A stretch of 6,835 bases of DNA from Helicobacteraceae bacterium (GTDB taxonomy: Bacteria > Campylobacterota > Campylobacteria > Campylobacterales > Sulfurimonadaceae): positions 1 through 6,835 of the forward strand of contig JAUVKK010000052.1 in assembly GCA_030596305.1 (NCBI GenBank), in the 5' to 3' direction. How positions within the stretch are numbered: the first letter of the stretch is position 1; every line of letters begins with the position of its first letter. The translations under genes were made by a program, and so were the position numbers. Under the pieces are notes generated by a model, which was not told where the DNA came from, searched no databases, and saw only the letters and a list, made by a program, of their open reading frames with translations. This document shows positions 1-6,416 of this stretch, in pieces.

Positions 1-3
1 ATT

Positions 4-267
4 ATGGCAGAAAGAAGAAAATACAAAAAACGTTATTGTAAATACTGTGAAGCAAAAGTTGACTTCATGGATTACAAAGATGCAGGTTCACTACGCTTTT
101 CACTATCAGAGCGTTACAAGATCATGCCACGTCGTTTAACAGGTAACTGTAAACGTCACCAAGAGATGGTTACTATCGCTATCAAGCGTGCTCGTGCAGC
201 AGCGATCATCCCTTACACTGTTACTCGTAAAGCGGTTATCAACAACCCTTTCGAAAACATCAAGTAG
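4..267 (+). CDS. rpsR: 30S ribosomal protein S18
   Basis: Encodes 87 residues of ribosomal protein S18, which binds the platform of the small subunit as a partner of S6. The family is recognised from the N-terminal basic segment [13 protein letters not shown], the central [19 protein letters not shown] stretch, and KRHQ followed by a basic helix ([12 protein letters not shown]). The length is normal for bacterial S18. Cysteines sit in a C-x2-C arrangement (C12, C15) with a further Cys at 49 just before KRH; in some S18 lineages such cysteines bind zinc, but that is inferred here. The ribosome site lies outside the window. In most bacteria rpsF and ssb lie just upstream, so this is probably the last gene of that operon, which fits the hairpins immediately after the stop. 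Identification is very secure. Confidence 0.97.
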   Translation: MAERRKYKKRYCKYCEAKVDFMDYKDAGSLRFSLSERYKIMPRRLTGNCKRHQEMVTIAIKRARAAAIIPYTVTRKAVINNPFENIK

Positions 268-298
268 GTCTTCCTACTGAGGTCCATTATGGGCCTCA
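263..298 (+). terminator. Tandem hairpins at the end of rpsR
   Basis: Two adjacent stems are visible. The first, AGTAGG-TCTT-CCTACT (263-278), is a perfect 6-bp stem with a tetraloop and contains the rpsR stop codon. The second, TGAGGTCC-ATTAT-GGGCCTCA (278-298), is an 8-bp stem with one G-U pair. They share base 278, so they are either stacked or in competition. No T-run follows (CCCTCTAACT), so this is not a canonical intrinsic terminator. It may be a weak terminator or a 3'-end stabiliser for the ribosomal protein mRNA. Confidence 0.45.
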
Positions 299-392
299 CC
301 CTCTAACTAACCTCCACTCCACCTTTTCACGATATACAAAACAGTAAGACTAACATCACAATTATCTCCGTTCATCCCCGAAAGAATCTCTT

Positions 393-420
393 TTGTTTTT
401 TCACACTATTTTCACATTAT
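393..420 (+). promoter_or_regulatory. Candidate sigma-70 promoter in the rpsR-ankyrin gap
   Basis: TTGTTT (393-398) and CATTAT (415-420) are spaced by 16 bp inside a T-rich stretch, as is common for Campylobacterota promoters. The predicted start near 427 would lie about 35 nt before the small GTG ORF and 150 nt before the ankyrin gene. Each hexamer matches only partly, and another weak TATACT at 540-545 is an alternative nearer the ankyrin gene. Apart from the items listed here, the gap 299-576 shows no RNA gene or riboswitch that I can recognise. Confidence 0.25.
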
Positions 421-461
421 TTCGACGTACTATTCACTCAAATCAGAAAAAAGGATTAACA

Positions 462-518
462 GTGACTATAGCACTACTCATTGCAGCTTCAGGCTTTCTT
501 TACTGCATTCATCCCTAA
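462..518 (+). CDS. Possible hydrophobic leader peptide or gene remnant
   Basis: An 18-codon ORF starts with GTG and reads MTIALLIAASGFLYCIHP. An AAGGATT motif (451-457) precedes it at a suitable distance. The peptide looks like a single membrane segment. After its stop (516-518) another frame, entered at about 514, continues as an open hydrophobic stretch (PKPTGFTSPILYAIIVI) and stops at 565-567, just before the ankyrin gene's ribosome site. The pattern could be a tiny membrane peptide, or the N-terminus of a small membrane protein broken by a frameshift. There is no homology evidence from this window, so it is listed only as a candidate. Confidence 0.2.
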   Translation: MTIALLIAASGFLYCIHP

Positions 519-576
519 ACCGACAGGCTTTACAAGCCCTATACTTTACGCTATCATAGTCATATAAGGAGAGCAA

Positions 577-1962
577 ATGCCTTTTATGGAACGTCTGCAG
601 AGTGCATTGATCTTGAAAACACCAATGTATCACCCTAATGAAGCACATATCATCGAACATATATATGAGATCTTTTATGAGACCATCGTACATAACAAGA
701 GTGTTCAGATGGTGCAGATGATCATTGAAGGGTTTGATGTCGACTTTCATGAGTTGGGTAAGACCCCTCCCCTTATCTTTGCAATCAAATATAACAAAAA
801 AGAGATCATAGAGACTTTGTTGCTCTATGGCGCTGATGTCAATATCCAAGACAGAGAGGGGAACACCCCGCTCCATTTTGCACTGAAGTTTAAACACTAT
901 GAATTAATGACAACCTTACTGCATTATGGCGGAGATGTCACCGTTGTCAATAATGAAGGTTTATCTGCCTTTGACACTGCTTCAAAAGAGGAGAAGACAA
1001 TAATCAGCAAAGTAGTCTCTTTGGTCGACACTAAAGCACACAACCTCTTTGAGACTGCCCGATTGGGTGATCTTAACCGCCTGGTACACAGTGTCAGAAA
1101 ACAGAAACAACTTTTTCAGACCAATAAAGAGGGACAATCTCTGCTGCATCTTGCTGTTCTGAGCAACAACATCAAAGCCGTGTTGTATCTTCTCAACAAA
1201 GGGCTTGACATTGATGCCGAGGATCACGATGCACTGACACCGCTTATCATCGCGATGAGCCATCTCCGTTATCTCAATGTCGCCATACTCCTGTTAAACC
1301 GTCATGCAACCGTTGAACATGTCTCAAACGATGGACACAGCGCCCTGAGTGTCGCCATACGAAACAATAACCCTGAAGGCGCGGTCTTGTTAATAAAACG
1401 CGGTGCCAACATCAACATCGCTGACAACGCACACACCCCTTTGACATTGACCCATACTGCCCTGCAACAGTACCATGAAAATGCCCAGATCTATAGAGAT
1501 TTAGAGACTTTGCTCTTAAGCAAAGGGGCCCAAGTCGATGTCACTCTGAACTCGCTGGGCTGGACACCGCTTTGTACCACCGTGACTAAAGTTCAGGACA
1601 AACCCAACAGTGAACATATTCGTCTTCTCTTACAGCTCGGAGCCGATGTCAACCATATTGATATTAACGGTCGTACCCCTCTGATGCTTGCCGCATCAAT
1701 GGGCCGTCTCCCTTCTGTTGAGATGTTGATGGAGAACTACGCAGCCAATGACACTTTTGACAACTATGGCTGGAGTGCGCTGATGTTCGGAGTCTACTAT
1801 AACCACATCGATGTGGTCACCTTTATGCTTGACAGCGGTGTCAATCCTAACCAAGCCTCCCCGCAAGGCTTGACTGCTCTCAAGATAGCCCAAGAGCATA
1901 ACCGCATCAAGATGGTCGATCTGCTTCTTGAATATGGAGCGATGGCAACAAAAGAGGATTAA
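577..1962 (+). CDS. Ankyrin-repeat protein
   Basis: A 461-residue protein made almost wholly of ankyrin repeats, a helix-loop-helix scaffold for protein-protein contacts. The start is set by AAGGAG (566-571), 5 nt before the ATG. Recognisable units begin near residues 62 (KTPPLIFAI...GADVN), 95 (GNTPLHFAL), 128 (degenerate), 186 (GQSLLHLAV), 219 (LTPLIIAM), 253 (GHSALSVAI...GANIN), 286 (HTPLT, with an insertion before GAQVD), 328 (GWTPLCTTV...GADVN), 365 (GRTPLMLAA), 398 (GWSALMFGV) and 431 (GLTALKIAQ). The array is therefore about ten to eleven units, interrupted by a helical stretch at about 140-185. Residues 1-60 are helical and may be a cap or a divergent repeat. No signal peptide or membrane segment is visible, so a cytosolic location is likely. 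Its partner is unknown. It stands alone between rpsR and a convergent gene, which gives no functional clue. The fold is certain; the role is not. Confidence 0.92.
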   Translation: MPFMERLQSALILKTPMYHPNEAHIIEHIYEIFYETIVHNKSVQMVQMIIEGFDVDFHELGKTPPLIFAIKYNKKEIIETLLLYGADVNIQDREGNTPLHFALKFKHYELMTTLLHYGGDVTVVNNEGLSAFDTASKEEKTIISKVVSLVDTKAHNLFETARLGDLNRLVHSVRKQKQLFQTNKEGQSLLHLAVLSNNIKAVLYLLNKGLDIDAEDHDALTPLIIAMSHLRYLNVAILLLNRHATVEHVSNDGHSALSVAIRNNNPEGAVLLIKRGANINIADNAHTPLTLTHTALQQYHENAQIYRDLETLLLSKGAQVDVTLNSLGWTPLCTTVTKVQDKPNSEHIRLLLQLGADVNHIDINGRTPLMLAASMGRLPSVEMLMENYAANDTFDNYGWSALMFGVYYNHIDVVTFMLDSGVNPNQASPQGLTALKIAQEHNRIKMVDLLLEYGAMATKED

Positions 1963-1976
1963 CAACCGTTCCGATG

Positions 1977-1999
1977 TAACTCTTTTATTAAAACAGTTA
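1977..1999. terminator. AT-rich hairpin between convergent genes
   Basis: TAACT-C-TTTT-ATT-AAAA-C-AGTTA forms a 9-bp AT stem with one C-C mismatch and a 3-nt loop, in the 42-bp gap between the ankyrin gene and the convergent 932-residue gene. On the + strand it is followed by GACTTTT. The position suits a shared two-way terminator, but the stem has almost no GC pairs, so it would be weak. Confidence 0.35.
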
Positions 2000-2004
2000 G
2001 ACTT

Positions 2005-4803
2005 TTAAAAGGAGAGTCCACCCAAAGCGAACCTGAAGTTATGTTCTTCTTGTGTATTGTCATTATGAATATACTCCAAATTGAGCGGTACTGTCAGCCT
2101 GTTCATCACTAAAAACTCCAAGGTCATCCCAACTGTAGTTTCATTATAAACAGTATGGCTGTTCCAAGCTGTTGACTGTCCAAAGTCGAAGACATTGTAG
2201 TATCGATATTTGAGGTAGAGCGCTTCTCTTGTCAAAGAGAGAGGAAAGGTAAAAAAGAGCAGTCGCCCGTCAAACTGCTTTCTCAAAGAGAGTTCACCGA
2301 CACCGACCTGTTTGACAAATCGAGTATACTCCAGAGATGGCATGACCACTGTTGCCGGATCATTGGCGATTGAGCTTTGAAAGTTGCTGAACTTTACCCC
2401 GCGTGTAAAGTCACTGACAGAGAGAATCGAGCTGTTTCTATCGTAGTCTGAACGAACGCCTTGAAGCGCCATCCCTATAAAAAACTTTCCGGGAAGGTCA
2501 TGTGCAAAGGCATAATCAAACCCATAGGCCAGATCTTCTCTGTCATAACTTCCAAACAGTGAAATAGCGTTTAGGTAGTTGGTAAACATCGACTGTCCAT
2601 AACGTTCACTGTGAAAAAGAGAGGCGCTTAAAGATAACGGCGACCGGGCATTGTCATCATAGTCCTGATAATAGTTCAGACTTATCTCACCTCTGTCATA
2701 ACCACTTTTTATCACAGGCAGTGTAAGATAGCCCGAGAGCCCATAATCACGACTATCTTTTGGCAGGGTGTATGCATATTGACTATAGCTGTTATTGGCT
2801 TCATTATAGAGATGATAGCTGTTGTCGTCCCCACTGTTGTAAACACCGTAAATCGTCCCACCAAATTCCAACAGATGGGCATTGTTCTGATAAGTAAGCC
2901 CTGCCGTACCGACCTCATCAAAACCACTCTGCGCGAAGAGCACAACCGCATTGCTTAAAAGAGGGTCTACAAAACTGGCTGCAACTGAGTAGGTAAAGAT
3001 CGTCTTCTCATTTTTGCTGCCGAAACCAAGATTTAACAGTGAACCCGCATAATGAAGATTTAGCGGTCCATAATAGGCGTCATCAAGTGTTAACGTGGTA
3101 TTTTCATCTCTCTTTTGTTCACTGTAGACAGAGAAGCTGGCACGGCCAAAAGAGGGTTCATCCTCAAAATACAGTTTGGTGTTGTAAGGTCTTTCGGCTC
3201 TGCTCTCTATAGCATTAATAACGTAGTAGTACTCTTCACTGCCTATAGCAGCTATGAGTACCTCATCATCATTGATCAGACGTGCTTCGACCACATTGTC
3301 AGCTCTAGAGACACGTTCAACCTTTTGGTTTCCTACACGATAAAGAGAGCTACCCTTTTGACTGTTTGCAACAAAATAGACATTGCCCATGCTGTCCACT
3401 CCGCTGACAAGACCATAATAGCCCTCATACTCATAAATGGGCGTTCTATTTTTATAGAGAGTGCGTGTTTTGTCGTGCTGTACAAAATAGTAAAGATTGT
3501 CGTCACTATCAATATAAACCGATGAATTGACTTGTGCATAAAATGCATCGCCGACATAGAGCTGTGCCTGATCAAACGAAGAGGGAATGTCGTAATAAAC
3601 TGCTACTCCATCTTTGAGATAACCTTGTATCACTTTTGACTCTGTCCCCTCTTTGATCTTGCCATTTTCGTCAAAGAGACCCATATAGATCTTGGTAGGG
3701 TTTGTAAAACCGCTGGCTTGCGTAAAATACTCATCATCTTTAATGACTAACCTATTTTGAAAATAACTTTTTCGCTCTCTTTTTACTGCCTTGTCTTTTT
3801 TAAACAGGCGGACTAACTCTGGAGCCCGCTGCGCATCTGAGACCATAAAAAAGATCTTATCGCAGTTACTGTTGAGCGGGGTAAACCTCTTAGATGTGAC
3901 AAAAGTCTCACCCTCAGCTTCTACAAATGTTTCGGCCTGCTCTAATAGCCAGAGATTATAACCTGCTATCTCCTCTTCATAACTCTTCTCAAAGGTCAGA
4001 TCAAAGATGTGGTTGATCCTAAAGGGCCACAACCATGACCTGGAGTGGTTATAAAAAAAGCTGTTGACCTTTTCAAGACCATACTTCTCCGCCAGATAAA
4101 GTTGAAAAAAACCGCCAATAATATAGTGTCTGTCATAATAGGGAAAATCGTGTGTCGTCTGGTTGTAAAGAAATTGTGGGTTGATATGCCCTGCTTTCGC
4201 CTGCATAATGCTCTCTGCTCTAAAACGTCCACTGTAGAGACGACCGCCATTACCGTGCCAGGACTCATTTAAGACAGCATTTCCTTCCAATAGAAAGGAG
4301 CTGATAGTCATATTTGGCAGTGTAAAAAGCGGGAAGTAGCCGGCTGTCATCAGACCATTTCCAAGCACAGAGTGTAGTCCCTTTGTTACTGCACTCGCCT
4401 TTGCATTGACCTGGTAATTGTGAGCCGTCTCATGATAGAGTAAGGTGTTCAGCCAGGAGGTTGACGTAAAGTAGTCATTTGCAGCACTGCCGCCAATATA
4501 GTTGATCTGTAGGTTGTATGGGTACTGTGTAGAAAAGCCGTTAGCCACCTGATTTTGCTGGGAGATGATCCCGACATGCAGCAGTGCATCCATTGTAAAA
4601 CCGTAAGTGTCTCTGTATTCTCTATTAATAAGCGGTTCCAGAGCCATCGCCTGCTCAGCAGCATAACGGTTCTGCTCCGTATAGATGATCTCAACATCAC
4701 CCTTTTTGGCTTTATAGTACTGTTCATCTCCCGGAACAATAGCCACACCGCCATAGAGAAGTGAACTGGAGATTATAAAAAGCAGGCTAAGTTTATTGAA
4801 CAT
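2005..4803 (-). CDS. Exported gluzincin-like metallopeptidase with beta-propeller-like and outer-membrane-barrel regions
   Basis: A 932-residue envelope protein. Residues 1-21 form a signal peptide (short basic start, hydrophobic core, cleavage likely near GGVA). Residues about 35-290 look like a peptidase-MA-type gluzincin domain. HETAH (124-128) supplies two zinc-binding His and the general base. LLEGNAVLNES (171-181) supplies the expected E173 in an EGxA context, followed by a GGR segment and YIIGGFFQLYLAEKYG (227-242), as in this superfamily. Residues about 305-545 are repeated short beta-strands with D/N-G turns (IDSDDNLYYFV, DSMGNVYFVA), resembling a TolB/PD40-type propeller. Residues about 555-932 alternate aromatic and polar strands and end in ...LGGLSF; a terminal Phe is typical of BamA-inserted outer-membrane barrels. 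The predicted picture is a barrel anchor holding a metallopeptidase domain, either periplasmic or exposed on the surface. A weak GGGA ribosome site precedes the ATG. The substrate is unknown. The peptidase call is good; the propeller and barrel are inferred from strand pattern. Confidence 0.75.
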   Translation of the reverse strand: MFNKLSLLFIISSSLLYGGVAIVPGDEQYYKAKKGDVEIIYTEQNRYAAEQAMALEPLINREYRDTYGFTMDALLHVGIISQQNQVANGFSTQYPYNLQINYIGGSAANDYFTSTSWLNTLLYHETAHNYQVNAKASAVTKGLHSVLGNGLMTAGYFPLFTLPNMTISSFLLEGNAVLNESWHGNGGRLYSGRFRAESIMQAKAGHINPQFLYNQTTHDFPYYDRHYIIGGFFQLYLAEKYGLEKVNSFFYNHSRSWLWPFRINHIFDLTFEKSYEEEIAGYNLWLLEQAETFVEAEGETFVTSKRFTPLNSNCDKIFFMVSDAQRAPELVRLFKKDKAVKRERKSYFQNRLVIKDDEYFTQASGFTNPTKIYMGLFDENGKIKEGTESKVIQGYLKDGVAVYYDIPSSFDQAQLYVGDAFYAQVNSSVYIDSDDNLYYFVQHDKTRTLYKNRTPIYEYEGYYGLVSGVDSMGNVYFVANSQKGSSLYRVGNQKVERVSRADNVVEARLINDDEVLIAAIGSEEYYYVINAIESRAERPYNTKLYFEDEPSFGRASFSVYSEQKRDENTTLTLDDAYYGPLNLHYAGSLLNLGFGSKNEKTIFTYSVAASFVDPLLSNAVVLFAQSGFDEVGTAGLTYQNNAHLLEFGGTIYGVYNSGDDNSYHLYNEANNSYSQYAYTLPKDSRDYGLSGYLTLPVIKSGYDRGEISLNYYQDYDDNARSPLSLSASLFHSERYGQSMFTNYLNAISLFGSYDREDLAYGFDYAFAHDLPGKFFIGMALQGVRSDYDRNSSILSVSDFTRGVKFSNFQSSIANDPATVVMPSLEYTRFVKQVGVGELSLRKQFDGRLLFFTFPLSLTREALYLKYRYYNVFDFGQSTAWNSHTVYNETTVGMTLEFLVMNRLTVPLNLEYIHNDNTQEEHNFRFALGGLSF

Positions 4804-4828
4804 CGATTTCCCACTATTGAAGTGTTTT

Positions 4829-4834
4829 ATTGTA
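4829..4834 (-). promoter_or_regulatory. Extended -10 for the metallopeptidase-barrel gene
   Basis: Read on the - strand, TTGCTACAAT contains the TGn extension and a TACAAT hexamer. Transcription would begin near 4822, giving a leader of about 19 nt before the ATG. Only a weak -35 is seen (CACTGA at 4852-4857, 17-bp spacing). An AT palindrome, GTATATATATAC (4856-4867), lies just upstream and may ease melting or act as an upstream A/T element. Confidence 0.4.
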
Positions 4835-4876
4835 GCAAAAAGGTATTAAGTCAGTGTATATATATACGAGTTTAGA

Positions 4877-4995
4877 AAATTTGAGAGAAGTAAAAAGTTT
4901 AGATTTGATGTAGATTGTGTTGGAAGATGAGGAGACGTACATAAAGTACGTCGAGTCAGCTTACAGCGCAAGATGCGCCGAAGCTAGACTTTTTT
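4877..4995. repeat. Palindromic intergenic repeat E1
   Basis: An element of about 115 bp between two - strand genes. The outer arms AAAAAGTTTAG (4892-4902) and CTAGACTTTTT (4984-4994) pair over 11 positions, with one G-T wobble. Inside, from left to right, are AGATTTGA (4901-4908), AGATGA (4925-4930), a perfect hairpin GACGTAC-ATAAA-GTACGTC (4934-4952), GTCGAG, and a second hairpin GCGCA-AGA-TGCGC (4966-4978), then GAAG. The same phrases in the same order occur in the E2 module at 6417-6524. The right arm abuts and slightly overlaps the stop codon of the cytochrome gene. Confidence 0.7.
4934..4978 (-). terminator. Hairpin pair downstream of the cytochrome gene
   Basis: On the - strand transcript the two internal E1 hairpins form 15-60 nt after the cytochrome stop codon. 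No T-run follows either directly, but the closing arm of the outer E1 stem ends in TTTTT (- strand, 4896-4892). The whole element could therefore end transcription before the metallopeptidase gene. This is inferred from position and structure only. Confidence 0.35.
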
Positions 4996-5326
4996 AGCCA
5001 CAAGAAGGAACGTTTCCTGAATCTGATGCATATTCAAATAGGAAATCTTTAAGGTGCTCAGAATATTTTTTGAATTTTTTACCTTCAGCGTATTTTTCGC
5101 CTTTAGTAGCTTTGTGCCATGCTTTGAAACCAGCGTTATCTGCTGAGAATGCAGCTGCCCACTCATCTTGAGTTTTCATAGCAGCACCCTTAGTACCGTT
5201 ACCGTGACATTTTTTACACTGCTTAAGGTAAGCTTTTTGACCTTTTTTGATGTCTGCGTTTGCAGATGATGCGAACATACCTAGTGCAACTACTGATGCT
5301 AATAGAATTGAAGTTGATTTTTTCAT
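4994..5326 (-). CDS. Periplasmic monoheme cytochrome c
   Basis: A 110-residue precursor. Residues 1-24 are a Sec signal peptide ending in ANA, so the mature protein (about 86 residues) is periplasmic. CKKCH (37-41) is the single covalent heme c site, with H41 as proximal ligand; KKGQKAYLKQCKKCHGNGTKG is the usual N-terminal helix of small class I cytochromes c. The only methionine after the heme site is M50, only nine residues further on, so the distal ligand may be M50 or a histidine (H71 or H91) rather than a C-terminal Met. A lone C109 in the tail (NVPSCG) could bind a partner or form a disulfide. The AAGGA ribosome site (5336-5340) has 9-nt spacing. It probably shuttles electrons in respiration, but no redox enzyme lies beside it to name a partner. 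Confidence 0.9.
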   Translation of the reverse strand: MKKSTSILLASVVALGMFASSANADIKKGQKAYLKQCKKCHGNGTKGAAMKTQDEWAAAFSADNAGFKAWHKATKGEKYAEGKKFKKYSEHLKDFLFEYASDSGNVPSCG

Positions 5327-5356
5327 CTCTATATTTCCTTGTGATAAATTTGTGAC

Positions 5357-5371
5357 AGTGTATCACGGATA
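5357..5371 (-). promoter_or_regulatory. Candidate -10 region of the cytochrome gene
   Basis: On the - strand this reads TATCCGTGATACACT. TACACT (5357-5362) with the TGA extension is the better -10 and predicts a start near 5350 with a leader of about 24 nt. TATCCG (5366-5371) is a weaker alternative with a start near 5359. The second choice would place the upstream TTGAT-N4-ATCAA box close to the -41.5 position used by class II CRP/FNR-type activators; the first puts it near -49.5. Confidence 0.35.
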
Positions 5372-5390
5372 GGGAAAACTAATATTAAAT

Positions 5391-5408
5391 TCTTGATTAA
5401 TATCAAGA
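5391..5408. promoter_or_regulatory. Palindrome TTGAT-N4-ATCAA: CRP/FNR-type box or terminator
   Basis: TCTTGAT-TAAT-ATCAAGA is a perfect 7-bp inverted repeat with a 4-nt centre, in the 100-bp gap between the HTH gene and the cytochrome gene. Its core (5393-5406) equals the textbook FNR consensus TTGAT-N4-ATCAA. Upstream of a respiratory cytochrome gene, an oxygen- or redox-sensing CRP/FNR-family operator is plausible. The same sequence could fold as a hairpin ending the serB-HTH operon, since it starts 18 nt after that gene's stop, but the - strand tail (ATTTAATATTAG) is only moderately T-rich. It may do both. Confidence 0.5.
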
Positions 5409-5426
5409 CTTTTTATATTTCGTTAC

Positions 5427-5768
5427 CTATTCACCTATCTCTTCATCATCACTATTTTCACTCTCTGCCATTTTAACAGCCTGACGGATCTTGTCTTGAC
5501 GCATCTTGCGGTTACTGGTATGTTTCAGTTTTTCCAAGACTTTATCATCATCAATATTCATCTCTTTTTTAATAGCTTCATCGTCAAAACCAGCGACTTC
5601 CAGGACATACAGTTTAAGTTCACGCTTTGTCATATTTTTTTTGAGTATGTTGTAGAGTCCGACTTCATTGTTGCTGATCGATGATGCCTCACACTTGTAA
5701 AATTCTGCCATCGTTGCACGAATCGACTTTTCACCGTTGTATTTAAACCATATAGAGTTTTCTAACAT
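5427..5768 (-). CDS. Small protein with sigma-region-4/LuxR-like helix-turn-helix
   Basis: A 113-residue soluble protein that I cannot match to a named family. Residues 1-45 are a mixed N-terminal segment (IWFKYNGEKSIRATMAEFY). Residues 46-92 (MTKRELKLYVLEVAGFDDEAIKKEMNI, then DDDKVLEKLKHTSNRKMRQ) read as a tri-helical HTH in the style of sigma region 4 or LuxR: a first helix starting T-K-R-E, a hydrophobic AGFDDEAIKKEM turn, and a basic recognition helix. Residues 101-113 are strongly acidic (ENSDDEEIGE). The start is fixed by AAGGA 6 nt upstream and by the TAATG overlap with serB, so translation is probably coupled and the two genes are co-transcribed. DNA binding is inferred from pattern only, and the low positive charge in the second helix makes a protein-binding role possible. 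Confidence 0.8.
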   Translation of the reverse strand: MLENSIWFKYNGEKSIRATMAEFYKCEASSISNNEVGLYNILKKNMTKRELKLYVLEVAGFDDEAIKKEMNIDDDKVLEKLKHTSNRKMRQDKIRQAVKMAESENSDDEEIGE

Positions 5769-6388
5769 TATATTTCCTTCAAGATCAGTCTAAGATCTTT
5801 TTCTTCTATTATTATATTGGCCTCTTTTTTCAAGACCTCTCTTGCGCAAAATGCGACACGTGTACCCGCATGAGCGAACATACTCAAGTCATTGGCACCG
5901 TCGCCACAGACCATGGTCTCCTCTTCACTCACACCTAAGATGTTCTGCAGACGTACCAGCATGTCCCCTTTGGAGAAGTTGAACATCATGTCACCACCGA
6001 CCAGTCCGGTCAATTTTCCATCTTTTACGTGCAGTGCATTTGAAAAGTCGGCATCGTAACCCAAAATATCTTTGGCATACGTAGTTGCCGTTCTAAATCC
6101 ACCGCTAAAGCAGACAACCGTCATCCCGCGTTTTTTTAGTTCAGCTATTGTCTCAACTGCACCCGGCATATATGGTAACGAGTGACTGATCTCTTCCACT
6201 TTTGAGAACTCAAGGCCTTTTAGCAGGCCTACTCTCTCTTGGAGTGACTCAAAAAAGTCCAACTCTCCGGCCATTGCCCGTTCCGTTATCTCTGAGACTT
6301 GTTCACCGATCCCTAAAGCCTCGGCAAAGAAATCGATCGTTTCACCATCCATCAAGGTCGAATCAAAATCAAACACACATAATTTCAT
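5768..6388 (-). CDS. serB: Phosphoserine phosphatase
   Basis: A 206-residue HAD-family hydrolase that removes phosphate from O-phospho-L-serine, the last step of serine synthesis in the cytosol. All four HAD motifs are present. Motif I is DFDST with D7 as nucleophile and D9 as acid/base. Motif II is FSGG (S95). Motif III is the lysine of SKGD (K140). Motif IV is GDGAND (162-167), with D163 and D167 binding magnesium. The cap region after motif I (about 15-75, with ITERAMAGELDFFESLQERV) matches SerB, including the E-x-AM-x-GE-x-DF phrase. The length fits the short SerB form without an N-terminal ACT domain. GGAG lies 8 nt before the ATG. The gene overlaps the following HTH gene by one base. 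Its leader is interrupted by the 272-bp inverted-repeat element, which may alter its expression. Confidence 0.93.
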   Translation of the reverse strand: MKLCVFDFDSTLMDGETIDFFAEALGIGEQVSEITERAMAGELDFFESLQERVGLLKGLEFSKVEEISHSLPYMPGAVETIAELKKRGMTVVCFSGGFRTATTYAKDILGYDADFSNALHVKDGKLTGLVGGDMMFNFSKGDMLVRLQNILGVSEEETMVCGDGANDLSMFAHAGTRVAFCAREVLKKEANIIIEEKDLRLILKEI

Positions 6389-6416
6389 AAGAATTACTCC
6401 ATTGGTTATATACCTT

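Noticed and set aside
478..897. 139-residue open frame on the - strand overlapping the ankyrin gene start
   Set aside because: It is antisense to the clearly coding ankyrin-repeat frame, has no convincing ribosome site and its translation resembles no family; the open frame is a by-product of codon bias.
3115..3525. 136-residue + strand frame inside the metallopeptidase-barrel gene
   Set aside because: It lies wholly antisense to a continuous 932-codon gene with recognisable domains, and it lacks its own start signals.
4877..4995. CRISPR or tandem repeat array
   Set aside because: There is a single palindromic unit with no regularly spaced direct repeats, and no cas-like genes are in the window.
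5351..5366. TGTGA-N7-TCAC resembling an E. coli-type CRP site upstream of the cytochrome gene
   Set aside because: The spacer is 7 rather than 6 and the second half lacks the final A; it also overlaps the likely -10 region, so it is probably chance.
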